A DNA stretch of 64,000 nt from Natronococcus occultus SP4. GTDB taxonomy: Archaea > Halobacteriota > Halobacteria > Halobacteriales > Natrialbaceae. Positions 25,885 to 34,400 of this stretch are shown here, piece by piece (positions within the stretch are counted from its first letter, which is position 1; the number at the start of each line of letters is the position of its first letter). The notes below the pieces were generated by a model. It was given only the letters and a program-made list of their open reading frames with translations. It ran no database searches and was not told where the DNA came from. Location: assembly GCF_000328685.1 (NCBI RefSeq), contig NC_019974.1, forward strand, positions 2,223,001-2,287,000, written 5' to 3'. The position numbers and the translations under genes are program-made.

Positions 25885-26967
25885 TCAGGGGTCGACGGTT
25901 CGTCTGATCTCGCCGATCTCCCGCAGCTGGACCACGTAGGCGTAGCTGTCGGCGTGGTCGGCCGCGGTGAGCGATCCCGACGGGTCGGCGTCGACGTCCG
26001 CGAGCCCGGGCCCCGACAGGACGGTCTCGAGGTGGGCCCGGACGTCCTCGTCGATCCAGCCGAGTTCGACGTAGTACGACAGTGCCTCGAGGGTCGCCCG
26101 CGGGCCGCCCGACTCGAGCAGCGTCGCGAGCCACTCGAAGACGACGACGTCGGTCGCGTAGGTGTCTGGCAGCGTCCGGAGCGTCGGGGCGTCCGCGGGG
26201 GTGTCGATCGGCTGCGGATCGGGCTCGGGTTCGGGTTCTGGCTCGGGCGCTGGATCGTCCTCCTCGAGGTCGGCGACGGGTTCGACCTCGACGTCTTCCT
26301 TCAGGTCGTCGAACGAGACGGTCTCCCCGTCGTCGGCGCTCGCGCCGCCGAAGACCTCGAACCCGCTGTCGGCCTCGCCCTCGCCGGTGAAGGGGTTGAT
26401 GTCGTCGGTCACCTGATCGTACAGTCCCAGCAGCCGTCGCACCCGGTCGTTGAGCTCGTCGACCTGTGAGACGACCTGCTCCTGGGAGTCCTGGATCGCG
26501 TCCAGGCGCATCTCGGTGTCCTCGATCGACTCCTCGAGGCTCTCGGTCCGGTAGCGCAGGTCGTCGACGACCTCCTCGTCGACGCCGCCGTCGGCCTGCT
26601 CCTCAGGGTCGTCGTTGGACTGGGTGAACGAGCTCGCCCAGCTGAGATCGAACCCGTCGTCGTCGGGCTCGTCAAGCGGCGCGGGCTCGAGGGCCGCGAA
26701 CTCGTCGTCCTCCTCCGGGGGCGTCTCCTCACTGTCGATCGTCAGCTCCGGTTTCTTCTCGAGGGGGTCGTCGATAGGGTCGTCCTCGTCCGGGCTCTCC
26801 GTCGCGGTCTCGTCGTCCTCGTCTTCGGGGACGTCTTCGTCTTCCGGGGCGTCCGCCTCGGCGTCCTCGGGTGTCGTGTCGGTTTCCCAGTCGGCGGGCT
26901 CGAGCGAGTCCCGCTCGGCGGACTCCCTGCCGCGGCCGAACAGGCTCATGAGCCAGTTCCAAGCCAT
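25885..26967 (-). CDS. flaCE: Archaellum switch-complex protein FlaCE (fused FlaC and FlaD/E)
   Basis: A 360 aa fusion typical of haloarchaea. After an amphipathic start (MAWNWLMSLFGRGRES), a very acidic low-complexity region fills about residues 20-130. A coiled-coil FlaC segment follows at about 135-195 (TEMRLDAIQDSQEQVVSQVD). The FlaD/E domain lies at about 265-350 (DVVVFEWLATLLESGGPRAT). The protein couples the Che signalling adapters to the motor. A GGAGG ribosome-binding site lies nine bases before the ATG, inside the end of the upstream 23-codon frame, suggesting coupled translation. Confidence 0.92.
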   Translation of the reverse strand: MAWNWLMSLFGRGRESAERDSLEPADWETDTTPEDAEADAPEDEDVPEDEDDETATESPDEDDPIDDPLEKKPELTIDSEETPPEEDDEFAALEPAPLDEPDDDGFDLSWASSFTQSNDDPEEQADGGVDEEVVDDLRYRTESLEESIEDTEMRLDAIQDSQEQVVSQVDELNDRVRRLLGLYDQVTDDINPFTGEGEADSGFEVFGGASADDGETVSFDDLKEDVEVEPVADLEEDDPAPEPEPEPEPDPQPIDTPADAPTLRTLPDTYATDVVVFEWLATLLESGGPRATLEALSYYVELGWIDEDVRAHLETVLSGPGLADVDADPSGSLTAADHADSYAYVVQLREIGEIRRTVDP

Positions 26968-26968
26968 C

Positions 26969-27040
26969 CTACCGGTCCTCCGTCGTTCCGAGGACGTCTG
27001 CCCCGGACAGTATTTTTCGCGCGGTCTCGTGGTTAGACAT
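26969..27040 (-). CDS. Putative 23-codon leader peptide of the archaellum operon
   Basis: A 23 aa frame (MSNHETARKILSGADVLGTT then EDR) ends one base before the flaCE ATG. That spacing is like the gene junctions inside the operon. A TATA-like AATTTTAG is centred about 27 bases upstream of its ATG, so it would be the first codon of a leaderless fla mRNA. The flaCE ribosome-binding site overlaps its last codons, so translating it could control access to flaCE. The frame stays open further upstream, but that lies outside the predicted transcript. The evidence is positional. Confidence 0.5.
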   Translation of the reverse strand: MSNHETARKILSGADVLGTTEDR

Positions 27041-27062
27041 ACTCCTCTCTTGTGAGACCACC

Positions 27063-27072
27063 GCTAAAATTC
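27063..27072 (-). promoter_or_regulatory. TATA-like box of the archaellum motor operon
   Basis: On the minus strand the sequence is GAATTTTAGC, centred near 27067, about 27 bases before the ATG at 27040. This is the expected distance for a haloarchaeal leaderless promoter. Confidence 0.55.
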
Positions 27073-27420
27073 TCGCCACGAGTTCAGTCCTCGTTTCGAG
27101 CGGTGAGTCGAGCCTCGAATCGAATCGTGAGCTGACAAACATCTTGATTATCAACCTGTTTGAGATTCTACCGGGGACGAACCCCTGCAACCGCGTCGCC
27201 GTCGACATCGCCCGGGCCGTCCTCGGGAGACGGTGCAGCCCTCGACTCGCTGTCACGCCGCGTGGCCGCGGGCCGAGCGCCCGAGGACGGCAGCCGCCAG
27301 CGTGGCGGCTCGGACGCCCGTTCGGACCCCGCCCGCGTTCGCGTGGGTGGGCGTTCGAACGTCACGTTCGGATCGGACGTCCTCGGGATCGCGTGGCACG
27401 CGGAGACACTAACACAACCA
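27073..27420 (+). promoter_or_regulatory. Intergenic and presumed long leader of the archaellin operon
   Basis: No TATA-like element lies within about 200 bases of the first archaellin ATG. The nearest is an AT-rich CTTGATTATCAACC at about 27141-27155, implying a leader of roughly 240 bases. The leader contains a perfect 8 bp hairpin with a 3-base loop (27292-27299 with 27303-27310) and, closer to the gene, overlapping palindromes CGTTCGAACG (27352-27361) and GAACGT-C-ACGTTC (27357-27369). These are candidate RNA structure and operator sites. The first archaellin has no clear Shine-Dalgarno sequence. Confidence 0.4.
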
Positions 27421-28113
27421 ATGTTCGAACAAATTACAGACAACGACGAACGCGGTCAGGTGGGTATCGGCACGCTGATCGTGTTCATCGCGATGGTGCT
27501 GGTCGCGGCGATCGCGGCCGGCGTCCTGATCAATACGGCCGGCTCACTCCAGAGTCAGGCCTCCGATACGGGTACAGAGACCCAGCAGGCGGTGGCGAAC
27601 CAGATCGAGGTGACCCATGCAGTTGGGTACGTCGGTCACGATGGCACTGTCGCTGATGACAACACTGACGCCGATGAAGATGAGATCGGGTACGCTGACC
27701 TAATCATCAAGCAGTCGGCCGGTTCTGACGTCATCGACCTCGAGTCGATGACCGTCCAGTACACGAGTTCGTCTGCTGATGCAACGCTCGAGTATGAAGA
27801 CGACTTCGGCGATGAAAGTGGCGATTCTCTCGATGACTTCCTCACTGAGGATTCTGACGACACGTTCGCAACGATTGAGGCTGGTCAGAACTCTGACGAG
27901 GGAGAGGTTAACGTTGTTGAGGCAGGAAATGCTCTGACGGACACCAGCGATCGAGCGCTTCTCCGGCTCAACGTCGATGCGATCGAGGACGACTACGCAC
28001 TCGAGTCCGGTGACAGTGCGACGGTCGCACTGACTGACCAGTCTGGTGCGCAGTTCACCTACGGCATCACGACGCCGCCGAGCTTCGTCGATAAGGACGT
28101 GGTGGAGGTCTAA
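27421..28113 (+). CDS. Archaellin 1 (FlaB/ArlB-type)
   Basis: A 230 aa preflagellin. The short basic leader [12 protein letters not shown] is followed by [20 protein letters not shown]; the prepilin peptidase FlaK/PibD is expected to cut after the Gly. The long hydrophobic helix forms the filament core. The outer domain is acidic, and the conserved end [12 protein letters not shown] closes it. It is the first of four tandem paralogues and likely a main filament subunit. The mature chain has no N-x-S/T sequon. The frame is open upstream to about 27160, but the ATG at 27421 gives the correct signal peptide. Confidence 0.96.
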   Translation: MFEQITDNDERGQVGIGTLIVFIAMVLVAAIAAGVLINTAGSLQSQASDTGTETQQAVANQIEVTHAVGYVGHDGTVADDNTDADEDEIGYADLIIKQSAGSDVIDLESMTVQYTSSSADATLEYEDDFGDESGDSLDDFLTEDSDDTFATIEAGQNSDEGEVNVVEAGNALTDTSDRALLRLNVDAIEDDYALESGDSATVALTDQSGAQFTYGITTPPSFVDKDVVEV

Positions 28114-28115
28114 CC

Positions 28116-28919
28116 ATGTTCGAGCGAATCCACTCCGAGGACGAGCGCGGTCAGGTCGGGATCGGTACGCTGATCGTGTTCATCGCGATGGTGCTAGTTG
28201 CGGCGATCGCAGCCGGCGTCCTGATCAACACGGCCGGCTCCCTCCAGAGTCAGGCCTCCGACACTGGTTCGGAAACGCAGCAGGCAGTGGCGAATCAAAT
28301 CGAAGTGACTCACGCTGTTGCTGAAAACCAGTTCGAATGGGATGACGTAGACGATCCTCCAGGCGATCTATCTGATGATACTCAGGTTGAAGCCGTATCG
28401 ATCCCTGGTGACGACGTAGATACCGGGGCAGAGTACCAGGTCAACGACGAAGAGACCTATAACGAGCTTCGGCTATCGGTCAAATCGTCGGCCGGCTCTG
28501 ATGTTATCGATCTTTCGTCGATGACCGTTCAGTACACGAGCGGTGAGGACTCACACACACTCTCTCACGAGAGTCAGGTAGAGGGAATCGATAACCCAGA
28601 TACTGAACTCGCCGAGGGAGAGAGCTTAGAACCGTTCTTCGTTACCACAGAATCTACCGATCGAGACTCCGAAGAGACGTCTCTCACTGAAACGGAAGAT
28701 CGAGTTGACGTTATTATCCCACTGATTGGTGACGAAGGTGAGGCTGGTGGTGTATTGGAGAACGGTTGGACTGAAGACCAGAACCAGCCGTCCGCTCTCG
28801 AGCCTAGTGACAGCGTCTCGATTCAGCTCGTCGACCAGTCCGGTGCCGAATACACCTACGGTGTAACGATGCCCCAGACTGTCGACCATCCAGCAGAGCA
28901 ACCGGTTGTAACGGTCTAA
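28116..28919 (+). CDS. Archaellin 2
   Basis: A 267 aa preflagellin, the longest of the four. The leader [12 protein letters not shown] and core helix [20 protein letters not shown] are almost identical to archaellin 1, while the outer domain is expanded by about 40 residues with many Asp/Glu. The C-terminal [16 protein letters not shown] is conserved. Its ATG follows the archaellin 1 stop by two bases, so the genes are co-translated. No N-x-S/T sequon is present. An expanded outer domain often means a surface-exposed variable loop. Confidence 0.96.
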   Translation: MFERIHSEDERGQVGIGTLIVFIAMVLVAAIAAGVLINTAGSLQSQASDTGSETQQAVANQIEVTHAVAENQFEWDDVDDPPGDLSDDTQVEAVSIPGDDVDTGAEYQVNDEETYNELRLSVKSSAGSDVIDLSSMTVQYTSGEDSHTLSHESQVEGIDNPDTELAEGESLEPFFVTTESTDRDSEETSLTETEDRVDVIIPLIGDEGEAGGVLENGWTEDQNQPSALEPSDSVSIQLVDQSGAEYTYGVTMPQTVDHPAEQPVVTV

Positions 28920-28928
28920 CGTGATACA

Positions 28929-29522
28929 ATGGTTAACACACAAAATTCAAACTCCGAAAATGATCGCGGTCAGGTCGGGATCGGAACGCTCATCGTGTTC
29001 ATCGCGATGGTCCTGGTCGCAGCGATTGCGGCCGGCGTTCTGATCAACACGGCCGGCTCGCTCCAGAGCCAGGCTTCCGACACCGGTACAGAAACCCAAC
29101 AGGCAGTGGCGAATCAGATCGAAGTCGTTCACGCGTATGGTGATACCGATGGAGAAGATACCGTTAACGACCTTCATCTTGTCGTGAAGAAATCCGCTGG
29201 ATCAGATGTGATCGATATGGAGTCGATGACTCTCCAGTACACGAGTGAATCCACAGCTGAGACGCTCGAATACGGTGATGCAGATGGTGACGGAGAATTC
29301 GGGACGGCTGGACTAGCGGACACCGAAGAGGACGGTACGGCACTTACCGACACTAGCGATCGGATCGAGATATCCATCGGAATTACCGGGACGTTCGATG
29401 GTGATGAAGAATTGAACTCCGGAGATAGTGCGACTATCGAATTAGTCGACCAATCCGGAGCGAAGTTCTCGTACGGTGTAACGGTTCCGGCAACGTTCGG
29501 CGGTGACGTTGTGGAGGTCTAA
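28929..29522 (+). CDS. Archaellin 3
   Basis: A 197 aa preflagellin. The leader is distinct and polar ([14 protein letters not shown]), followed by the shared [20 protein letters not shown] helix. The first roughly 180 bases of the mature region are nearly identical to archaellin 4, which points to recent duplication or gene conversion. The outer domain is shorter than in archaellin 2. The conserved ending is [12 protein letters not shown]. The start follows archaellin 2 by nine bases. No N-x-S/T sequon occurs after the cleavage site. Confidence 0.95.
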   Translation: MVNTQNSNSENDRGQVGIGTLIVFIAMVLVAAIAAGVLINTAGSLQSQASDTGTETQQAVANQIEVVHAYGDTDGEDTVNDLHLVVKKSAGSDVIDMESMTLQYTSESTAETLEYGDADGDGEFGTAGLADTEEDGTALTDTSDRIEISIGITGTFDGDEELNSGDSATIELVDQSGAKFSYGVTVPATFGGDVVEV

Positions 29523-29525
29523 CTA

Positions 29526-30107
29526 ATGTTCGAAACAGTCGCAAACGACGATGACCGAGGTCAGGTCGGAATCGGAACGCTCATCGTGTTCATCGCGATG
29601 GTCCTGGTCGCAGCGATCGCGGCCGGCGTTCTGATTAATACGGCCGGCTCGCTCCAGAGCCAGGCCTCCGACACCGGTACAGAAACCCAACAAGCAGTGG
29701 CGAACCAGATCGAAGTCGTTCACGCGTATGCGGAAGATACAGAGGAGGGTCCTGACGGATTCGACGAACTTAATCTGATCGTGAAGAAGTCTGCCGGTTC
29801 GGACGTAATCGATATGGAGTCGATGACCGTTCAGTATACGGACTCGGACGACTCGTTGACTCTTGCACACGATGAGGGCTTCGAAACTGAGGCTGGTACC
29901 GATGACAGTGACGACGACGCTCTCACTGCAACTAGCGATCGGATTCAGCTAACGATCGACTTGGATGATTCTGAGGACGAACCTAACGTTCTGAGCCCTG
30001 GTGACAGCGCAACGGTCGAGCTCATTGACCAGTCCGGTGCACAGTTCAGCTACGGTGTGACGATGCCGCAGACAGTCAGTGACGATCAGACCGTCGTCGA
30101 CGTCTAA
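29526..30107 (+). CDS. Archaellin 4
   Basis: A 193 aa preflagellin, the shortest. The leader [12 protein letters not shown] precedes the common core helix. The segment through [20 protein letters not shown] matches archaellin 3 closely; the outer domain then diverges. It ends [16 protein letters not shown]. It begins three bases after archaellin 3 and is last in the operon, followed by a T-tract. Minor archaellins at such positions may serve as hook or basal subunits, but nothing in the sequence assigns that. No N-x-S/T sequon is present. Confidence 0.95.
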   Translation: MFETVANDDDRGQVGIGTLIVFIAMVLVAAIAAGVLINTAGSLQSQASDTGTETQQAVANQIEVVHAYAEDTEEGPDGFDELNLIVKKSAGSDVIDMESMTVQYTDSDDSLTLAHDEGFETEAGTDDSDDDALTATSDRIQLTIDLDDSEDEPNVLSPGDSATVELIDQSGAQFSYGVTMPQTVSDDQTVVDV

Positions 30108-30180
30108 TCGCCACTCCGACTACCACACCCATCGAATTTCGGAGCCGACTTGAGCACACACCCGAGTCTGCTCCTACAGC

Positions 30181-30187
30181 ATTTTTA
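30181..30187 (+). terminator. T-tract after the archaellin operon
   Basis: ATTTTTAG lies about 75 bases after the last archaellin stop in a gene-free 229-base gap, and is the best candidate terminator for the archaellin transcript. Confidence 0.45.
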
Positions 30188-30306
30188 GACGTCAGGCTGG
30201 CTAACCGAGAGTGCTCTTCTCGAGCACCGATAACTGAAGGCTAGTTGAAAATTGACTTGAAGCAAGCATCCGTCGCTCACAACTCACCACTCGATATCGC
30301 CCAGAG

Positions 30307-30313
30307 ATTTTTA
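30307..30313 (+). promoter_or_regulatory. TATA-like box of the lipoprotein gene at 30337
   Basis: ATTTTTA is centred 27 bases before the ATG, consistent with a leaderless transcript. The sequence between them (TATACTATTCACTAATAGTA) is AT-rich and contains an imperfect inverted repeat ACTATT/AATAGT. Confidence 0.5.
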
Positions 30314-30336
30314 CAGGTATACTATTCACTAATAGT

Positions 30337-30993
30337 ATGATCGACGACGGTACGTCCTCGAGACGGCGGTTTCTCGGGACGGCGATGGCCGCTGTGGCGA
30401 CGGCCGGACTGGCCGGCTGTACCGGTTCGACCGGACAGATCCAGCCCGAAGAGCCCTCGGAGCCCCGCGAGGGGAGCCCCGAGGAGTTCTACTACTTCCT
30501 CGAGGACAACGACATCGCGGTCGAGGACTTGGCCCGCGAGGACGACGAACTCTTTCTGACCTACGACTCCGACGCGGCGGACGTCGAGGAGTCCGACGAA
30601 GAGATCATGGTGATCTACGAGGTGTACAAGCTGGCGCTGATCCACCGCGGCTCGGAGATCGAGTTTCTCTACACCGAGATCGCGGACCCCTTCGACGGCC
30701 AGGCCCACGGCTGGGGGATCGACACGGAGTGGGTCCATCGGTTCGACAGCGAGGACGACGCGGACGAGCCGGGCAACGAGTCGGTCACTGACGAGACGAC
30801 CAACGCGAGCGCGGGCAACGACTCCGCGGGCAACGAAAGCGAGGGGCTTGATATGGACCAGGTCACCCTCTGGAGCAACATCATGAACACCAAAGTGTAC
30901 GAGGACGACGTCGAGGCGGTCGGCAACGAAACGGACGCGAACGAGACCGCGGCCAACGCGACCGACGACGTCCTCGAGAACGAGAGCGACTGA
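30337..30993 (+). CDS. Tat lipoprotein of unknown function
   Basis: A 218 aa exported lipoprotein with a twin-arginine signal (SSRRRFLGTAMAAVATAG) and lipobox GLAGC at about residue 28. The mature domain starts with an acidic Pro/Glu stretch and has a conserved-looking core EEIMVIYEVYKLALIHRGSE, then an Asn/Thr/Ser-rich section with several N-x-S/T sequons (about residues 148-170 and 200-215), suggesting glycosylation at the surface. No enzymatic motif is visible. It begins a run of four same-strand haloarchaeal genes. Confidence 0.8.
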   Translation: MIDDGTSSRRRFLGTAMAAVATAGLAGCTGSTGQIQPEEPSEPREGSPEEFYYFLEDNDIAVEDLAREDDELFLTYDSDAADVEESDEEIMVIYEVYKLALIHRGSEIEFLYTEIADPFDGQAHGWGIDTEWVHRFDSEDDADEPGNESVTDETTNASAGNDSAGNESEGLDMDQVTLWSNIMNTKVYEDDVEAVGNETDANETAANATDDVLENESD

Positions 30994-30999
30994 CCAGCC

Positions 31000-31377
31000 A
31001 TGACCGAGGACGGCCCCCGCGACGAGGGCGTGCTCACCCCCGAGGAGCTCGCGCTCGAGCACGATTCCGTCGCCGAACTGGGCGAGAACCGGTTTCTGGT
31101 GCGCTCGGAGGGCGACGCGAGCCCGGAACGGGCGCTCCCCGACGGCCGCGGCGGACACGATCACGCGACCCCGCGGGTCGGCGACACCCCCGAACCCCAC
31201 GCGGTCGACATCGCCCTGAAGGTCGACGGCGAGGTCGCACGGTATCGGACGTCCTCGAACGACGTCCGCGAGGTGTTCGCCGAACTGCTGACCTGGTATG
31301 CGACCCAGCTTGACGCGGATCTCTCGCCCGAAGAGACCCTGCGGCTGATGCTCGAACACGCCGACCTTGAGCGCTGA
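31000..31377 (+). CDS. Conserved haloarchaeal protein of unknown function
   Basis: A 125 aa soluble protein, seven bases after the lipoprotein gene and so probably co-transcribed. The N-terminus contains VLTPEELALEHDSVAELGEN. The middle has a His/Gly-rich, probably disordered part (GRGGHDHATPRVGDTPEPHA). The C-terminal half is helical (VREVFAELLTWYATQLDADL) and ends SPEETLRLMLEHADLER. No family with a known role is recognised. Confidence 0.7.
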   Translation: MTEDGPRDEGVLTPEELALEHDSVAELGENRFLVRSEGDASPERALPDGRGGHDHATPRVGDTPEPHAVDIALKVDGEVARYRTSSNDVREVFAELLTWYATQLDADLSPEETLRLMLEHADLER

Positions 31378-31433
31378 CTCGGGACGCGACGGATGACGCG
31401 TCCTTTTTCCCCCTCGAGCGACGAGAACGGCCC

Positions 31434-31859
31434 ATGAGCAATCCACGCGAGGAGTTTCTGGCAGGGGAGCGTCCCGACGACGTCGCCCTGTTTCTGGCCG
31501 ATTCGTACGTCGAAGACGACCGCCTCGAGAAGTTCGGCGACCCCGTCGAGGACGGGACCGTGATGATCGTCGACGGCGAGAGCGGGCGCAACGCGTTCAA
31601 GGCCGCGACCGACACCGACGCGATGAGCTTCGCCAAGACCGCGATGCAGCGGGAAAGCGAGATCAACGACGACCTCACCAGCGGCGAGTGTCCCGACACC
31701 GACGAGGACGGCGCCCACGAGCCCCAGTTCGTCTTCGCGTTCGCCGAGGAACAGAACGAGGACGTCGGCGGAATCTACGCCGAGGGCGCGGTCGTCCACG
31801 CCTACGCGCAGTGTTCCTGCGGGACGGCCTACTCGGATCGCTGGAACGTCGACGACTGA
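31434..31859 (+). CDS. Conserved haloarchaeal protein (DUF5807-like)
   Basis: A 141 aa acidic protein with features I associate with the haloarchaeal DUF5807 group: REEFLAGERPDDVALFLADS at the start, a central GTVMIVDGESGRNAFKAATD segment and a C-terminal AYAQCSCGTAYSDRW. The Cys-Ser-Cys pair near the end could bind a metal, but only two Cys are close together. No function is known. The family name is from memory and was not checked. Confidence 0.65.
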   Translation: MSNPREEFLAGERPDDVALFLADSYVEDDRLEKFGDPVEDGTVMIVDGESGRNAFKAATDTDAMSFAKTAMQRESEINDDLTSGECPDTDEDGAHEPQFVFAFAEEQNEDVGGIYAEGAVVHAYAQCSCGTAYSDRWNVDD

Positions 31860-31943
31860 TCGACGCCCGTCGACTGGGACCCGTACGACGACGAGCACCG
31901 CCAAGGAGCAGCCTTTTCCTGCCGGCCCGGCTACTCGCCCGCA

Positions 31944-32642
31944 ATGAGTTCCTTCGAGACGCCACACGAGACCGACCGCGGCTTCGGGCTGTCGCGTCGC
32001 GAGGTAACCGTCGTCGGCGGCGCGAGCAGCCTGATGGCGGTCACCATCGCATTGATGTACGCCTTCGCGATGACCCCGATCGCCGAGCTTAACCAGCTCG
32101 TGTTCTCGGTACCCATCGTCGGCGTCATCGTCTACGGCGCGGCGATCACGATCGGCGACCTGATCGCCGAGCGAGGCGTCAAAAACGACAACATGGGGTC
32201 AGCGTTTCTCGGGATGGTCATCCTCCAGGTCGCGTTCGCCGCCTTCGGCGCGGGCGTGATCGCGTTCGCGCCGCCGGATCTCCGGGTGACGATCCTCGGT
32301 ATCACGGCGGTCATCACCGCGATCATGATGGCCGTGATCTCGGGGTACGTCTACGCCCGCTCGATCACCTTCGAACACTGGGGGCGGTTCTCGACGTACG
32401 CCTTCATCGGCGGCGTGATCGCGATCCTCGTCGGCAGCTTCGTCCTCCCGGAGCTGCTGCTGGCCGGCTTCGCGCTGTTCTTTCTCGGCTTCGTCCTCCG
32501 GCTCGGCTACGAGATCTGGCAGGTCCGGGACAACCACAACGCCTCGGTCGGCCTGCAGACGATCGGCGTCTACGTCGCCGTCGCCGGGGTGTTCGTCCAC
32601 GTCCTGCAGCTCGTCCGGGCCTACGTCCTCTCCCAGGAGTAA
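31944..32642 (+). CDS. Seven-helix integral membrane protein, unknown
   Basis: A 232 aa protein with about seven hydrophobic segments after a polar N-terminus: VTVVGGASSLMAVTIALMYA, VFSVPIVGVIVYGAAITIGD, FLGMVILQVAFAAFGAGVIA, ILGITAVITAIMMAVISGYV, FIGGVIAILVGSFVLPELLL and two more. The topology resembles Bax inhibitor-1/YccA proteins, but the defining C-terminal Asp pair is not evident, so the family is left open. It converges with the DHH phosphoesterase gene. Confidence 0.7.
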   Translation: MSSFETPHETDRGFGLSRREVTVVGGASSLMAVTIALMYAFAMTPIAELNQLVFSVPIVGVIVYGAAITIGDLIAERGVKNDNMGSAFLGMVILQVAFAAFGAGVIAFAPPDLRVTILGITAVITAIMMAVISGYVYARSITFEHWGRFSTYAFIGGVIAILVGSFVLPELLLAGFALFFLGFVLRLGYEIWQVRDNHNASVGLQTIGVYVAVAGVFVHVLQLVRAYVLSQE

Positions 32643-32660
32643 GAACGGCTCGCCGAGGGC

Positions 32661-33896
32661 CTACGCCGACTCCTCGTCGACGTCGTCCGCGGTCTCCGAC
32701 GCTTCGTCCGATTCCGCGACGTCGCGGAACGCGTCGAGTAACACCTGTTTTGCGACCGCGCCTCGCGAGGTCCAGTGCATCGCGTAGTCGAGCATGTCGT
32801 CGTAGATATCGGGCTTGCAGCCCGCAGCCTTCGGGTGGCCCCCGCCGTTGACCTGGCCCGCAACCTCGTGACAGCGCTCGAACGCGTCGGTCCCCCGGAT
32901 CGAGGCCGAGCCGGCGGGTTTGACGACGATCGAGGCGTCGGCACCCCGCTCGCGCATCGCCTCGGCGACCTCGTTTTGCGAGCAGCGCCCGTAGGTGATC
33001 CCGACCGTGTACCCCTCGATCTCGCGGAACTCCGCGCGACCGACGGCCTGCTCGATCAGCGCCTCCTTCTCGACGCGGCGCTCGGTCAGAAAGTCCGCGA
33101 CCCACTCGGGCAGATCGACGCCGTACTCACGGACGACCTCGACGTACTCGGCGGGGTCGGTCCAGTAGGCGTAATCCGCCAGATCGTCACTGCGGGGATC
33201 CTCGCGCAGCCAGAGGTCGTGATCCCGCGTCACCGCCGCCAGCTCCTCGTACATCGGGGAGAACTCGTACTCAAGCGAACGGTAGACGACGTCGGCCGAA
33301 CACTCCTCGTCGGAGTCCCCGACGACGAGCTCGACCCCTGCGTCTCGAACCGCCGCGGCGACCTCGTCGTCCCACTGGTGGTGGTCGTACCACGAGACCC
33401 GGTCGGCGGTCTCGGTCGCCGCCGCGAGCTCGTCCTCGACGTACTCGTACTTGTCCGGACAGAGGTCACAGACGTAGAGGTCGATCCCGTCCTTGCCGTA
33501 CTCGGCGACTCGCGCCAGCGCGTCCTCGACGTCGTGGGGACTCGCCGGGACGAGCGCGACCTCGTGGGGCGTGGGCTCGGGCTCCTCGAGGGGGTCTTCG
33601 GCTTCCCCCGCCGCGAGCGCGAGGTTCTCCTCGTGGGCGTCGTCGGCGGCGTCCGACTCGTCGGGATCGGGGACGTTCCGGACGTCGTCGTAGGCCTCGC
33701 GCAACAGGGCGACGCAGGCCAGTCCGTCGGCGTCCGGGTCCGCGACGACCGCAACCTCGGCGCCCTCCAGGGCCGCCCGAGTCTGTTCGTCCTCGAGGTC
33801 GTCCTCGAGATCGTCGGGGAGGAAGAATCCGGTACCGGGAAGCACCGACTTGCGGGCAGTCGGTAGATCGCCGCTGTCGATGAGTTCGTCGTACAT
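32661..33896 (-). CDS. DHH/DHHA1-family phosphoesterase
   Basis: A 411 aa RecJ/NrnA-superfamily enzyme. Motif I is VAVVADPDADGLACVALLRE, which lies before an acidic insertion. The DHH motif proper is VSWYDHHQWDD. The DHHA1 domain ends with VNGGGHPKAAGCKP, whose GGGH motif binds substrate. Such enzymes cleave nucleotides, oligonucleotides or single-stranded nucleic acid using Mn2+. The start at 33896 (MYDELIDSGDLP) is preferred over one 45 bases upstream. The acidic insert at about 75-105 is haloarchaea-like. Exact substrate unknown. Confidence 0.88.
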   Translation of the reverse strand: MYDELIDSGDLPTARKSVLPGTGFFLPDDLEDDLEDEQTRAALEGAEVAVVADPDADGLACVALLREAYDDVRNVPDPDESDAADDAHEENLALAAGEAEDPLEEPEPTPHEVALVPASPHDVEDALARVAEYGKDGIDLYVCDLCPDKYEYVEDELAAATETADRVSWYDHHQWDDEVAAAVRDAGVELVVGDSDEECSADVVYRSLEYEFSPMYEELAAVTRDHDLWLREDPRSDDLADYAYWTDPAEYVEVVREYGVDLPEWVADFLTERRVEKEALIEQAVGRAEFREIEGYTVGITYGRCSQNEVAEAMRERGADASIVVKPAGSASIRGTDAFERCHEVAGQVNGGGHPKAAGCKPDIYDDMLDYAMHWTSRGAVAKQVLLDAFRDVAESDEASETADDVDEESA

Positions 33897-33953
33897 GTCT
33901 TCCACTGGGCGGGCTGGCCGGAAGTAACCGCCGATCCACACCCCGTAGCCGCT

Positions 33954-34400
33954 TCAGGCCCCGGCTTCGGCCCCGCCGGTCTCGAGCTGGCGAACCGTCA
34001 ACACCGGCGCTGGCGAGCGACGGACGACCCGTTCGGCGACGCTGCCGAGCAGGAGTCGGTTCTCGCCGTGTCGACCGCGCGTGCCCGTGGCGATGACGTC
34101 GGCGTCGACCTCCCGGACGTACTCGCAGATCTCGGCGGCTGGCCGTCCCTCCCTGACCGCGGTCGTCACGTCGTCGTCGGTTCGGTCCTTGACCGACGCG
34201 ATAGCCGCGTCGGCGGTCGTCTCGAGAGCGGTGCGCAGCTCCTCCCGGAGCTGTTCGGGCGAGGCATCGACCTCGCTGGCGTCGATCACCGAGAGGACGT
34301 GGATCTCGGCGTCGAACTTCTCGGCGAGATCGAGCGCGACGTCGACCGCGCGGTTGACGCTGTCGGAGCCGTCCGTGGCGACGACGACCGTATCGAACAT
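33954..34400 (-). CDS. Universal stress protein UspA family
   Basis: A 148 aa Usp-fold protein. It starts MFDTVVVATDGSDSVNRAVD and has the ATP-binding signature near the C-terminus, ATGTRGRHGENRLLLGSVAE, matching the G-2x-G-9x-G(S/T) motif. It is therefore likely an ATP-binding Usp. Three Usp genes lie within 2 kb here (with 34526-34984 and 35554-35922), which suggests a local stress-response group. It is divergent from the second. Confidence 0.92.
   Translation of the reverse strand: MFDTVVVATDGSDSVNRAVDVALDLAEKFDAEIHVLSVIDASEVDASPEQLREELRTALETTADAAIASVKDRTDDDVTTAVREGRPAAEICEYVREVDADVIATGTRGRHGENRLLLGSVAERVVRRSPAPVLTVRQLETGGAEAGA

Noticed and set aside
27041-27256. A longer version (95 codons) of the small frame before flaCE
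   Set aside because: The added part lies upstream of the predicted promoter and reads as ordinary intergenic sequence.
27160-27420. An in-frame 87-codon N-terminal extension of archaellin 1
   Set aside because: Preflagellin leaders are short. The extension would bury the peptidase site, and the ATG at 27421 gives a canonical leader.
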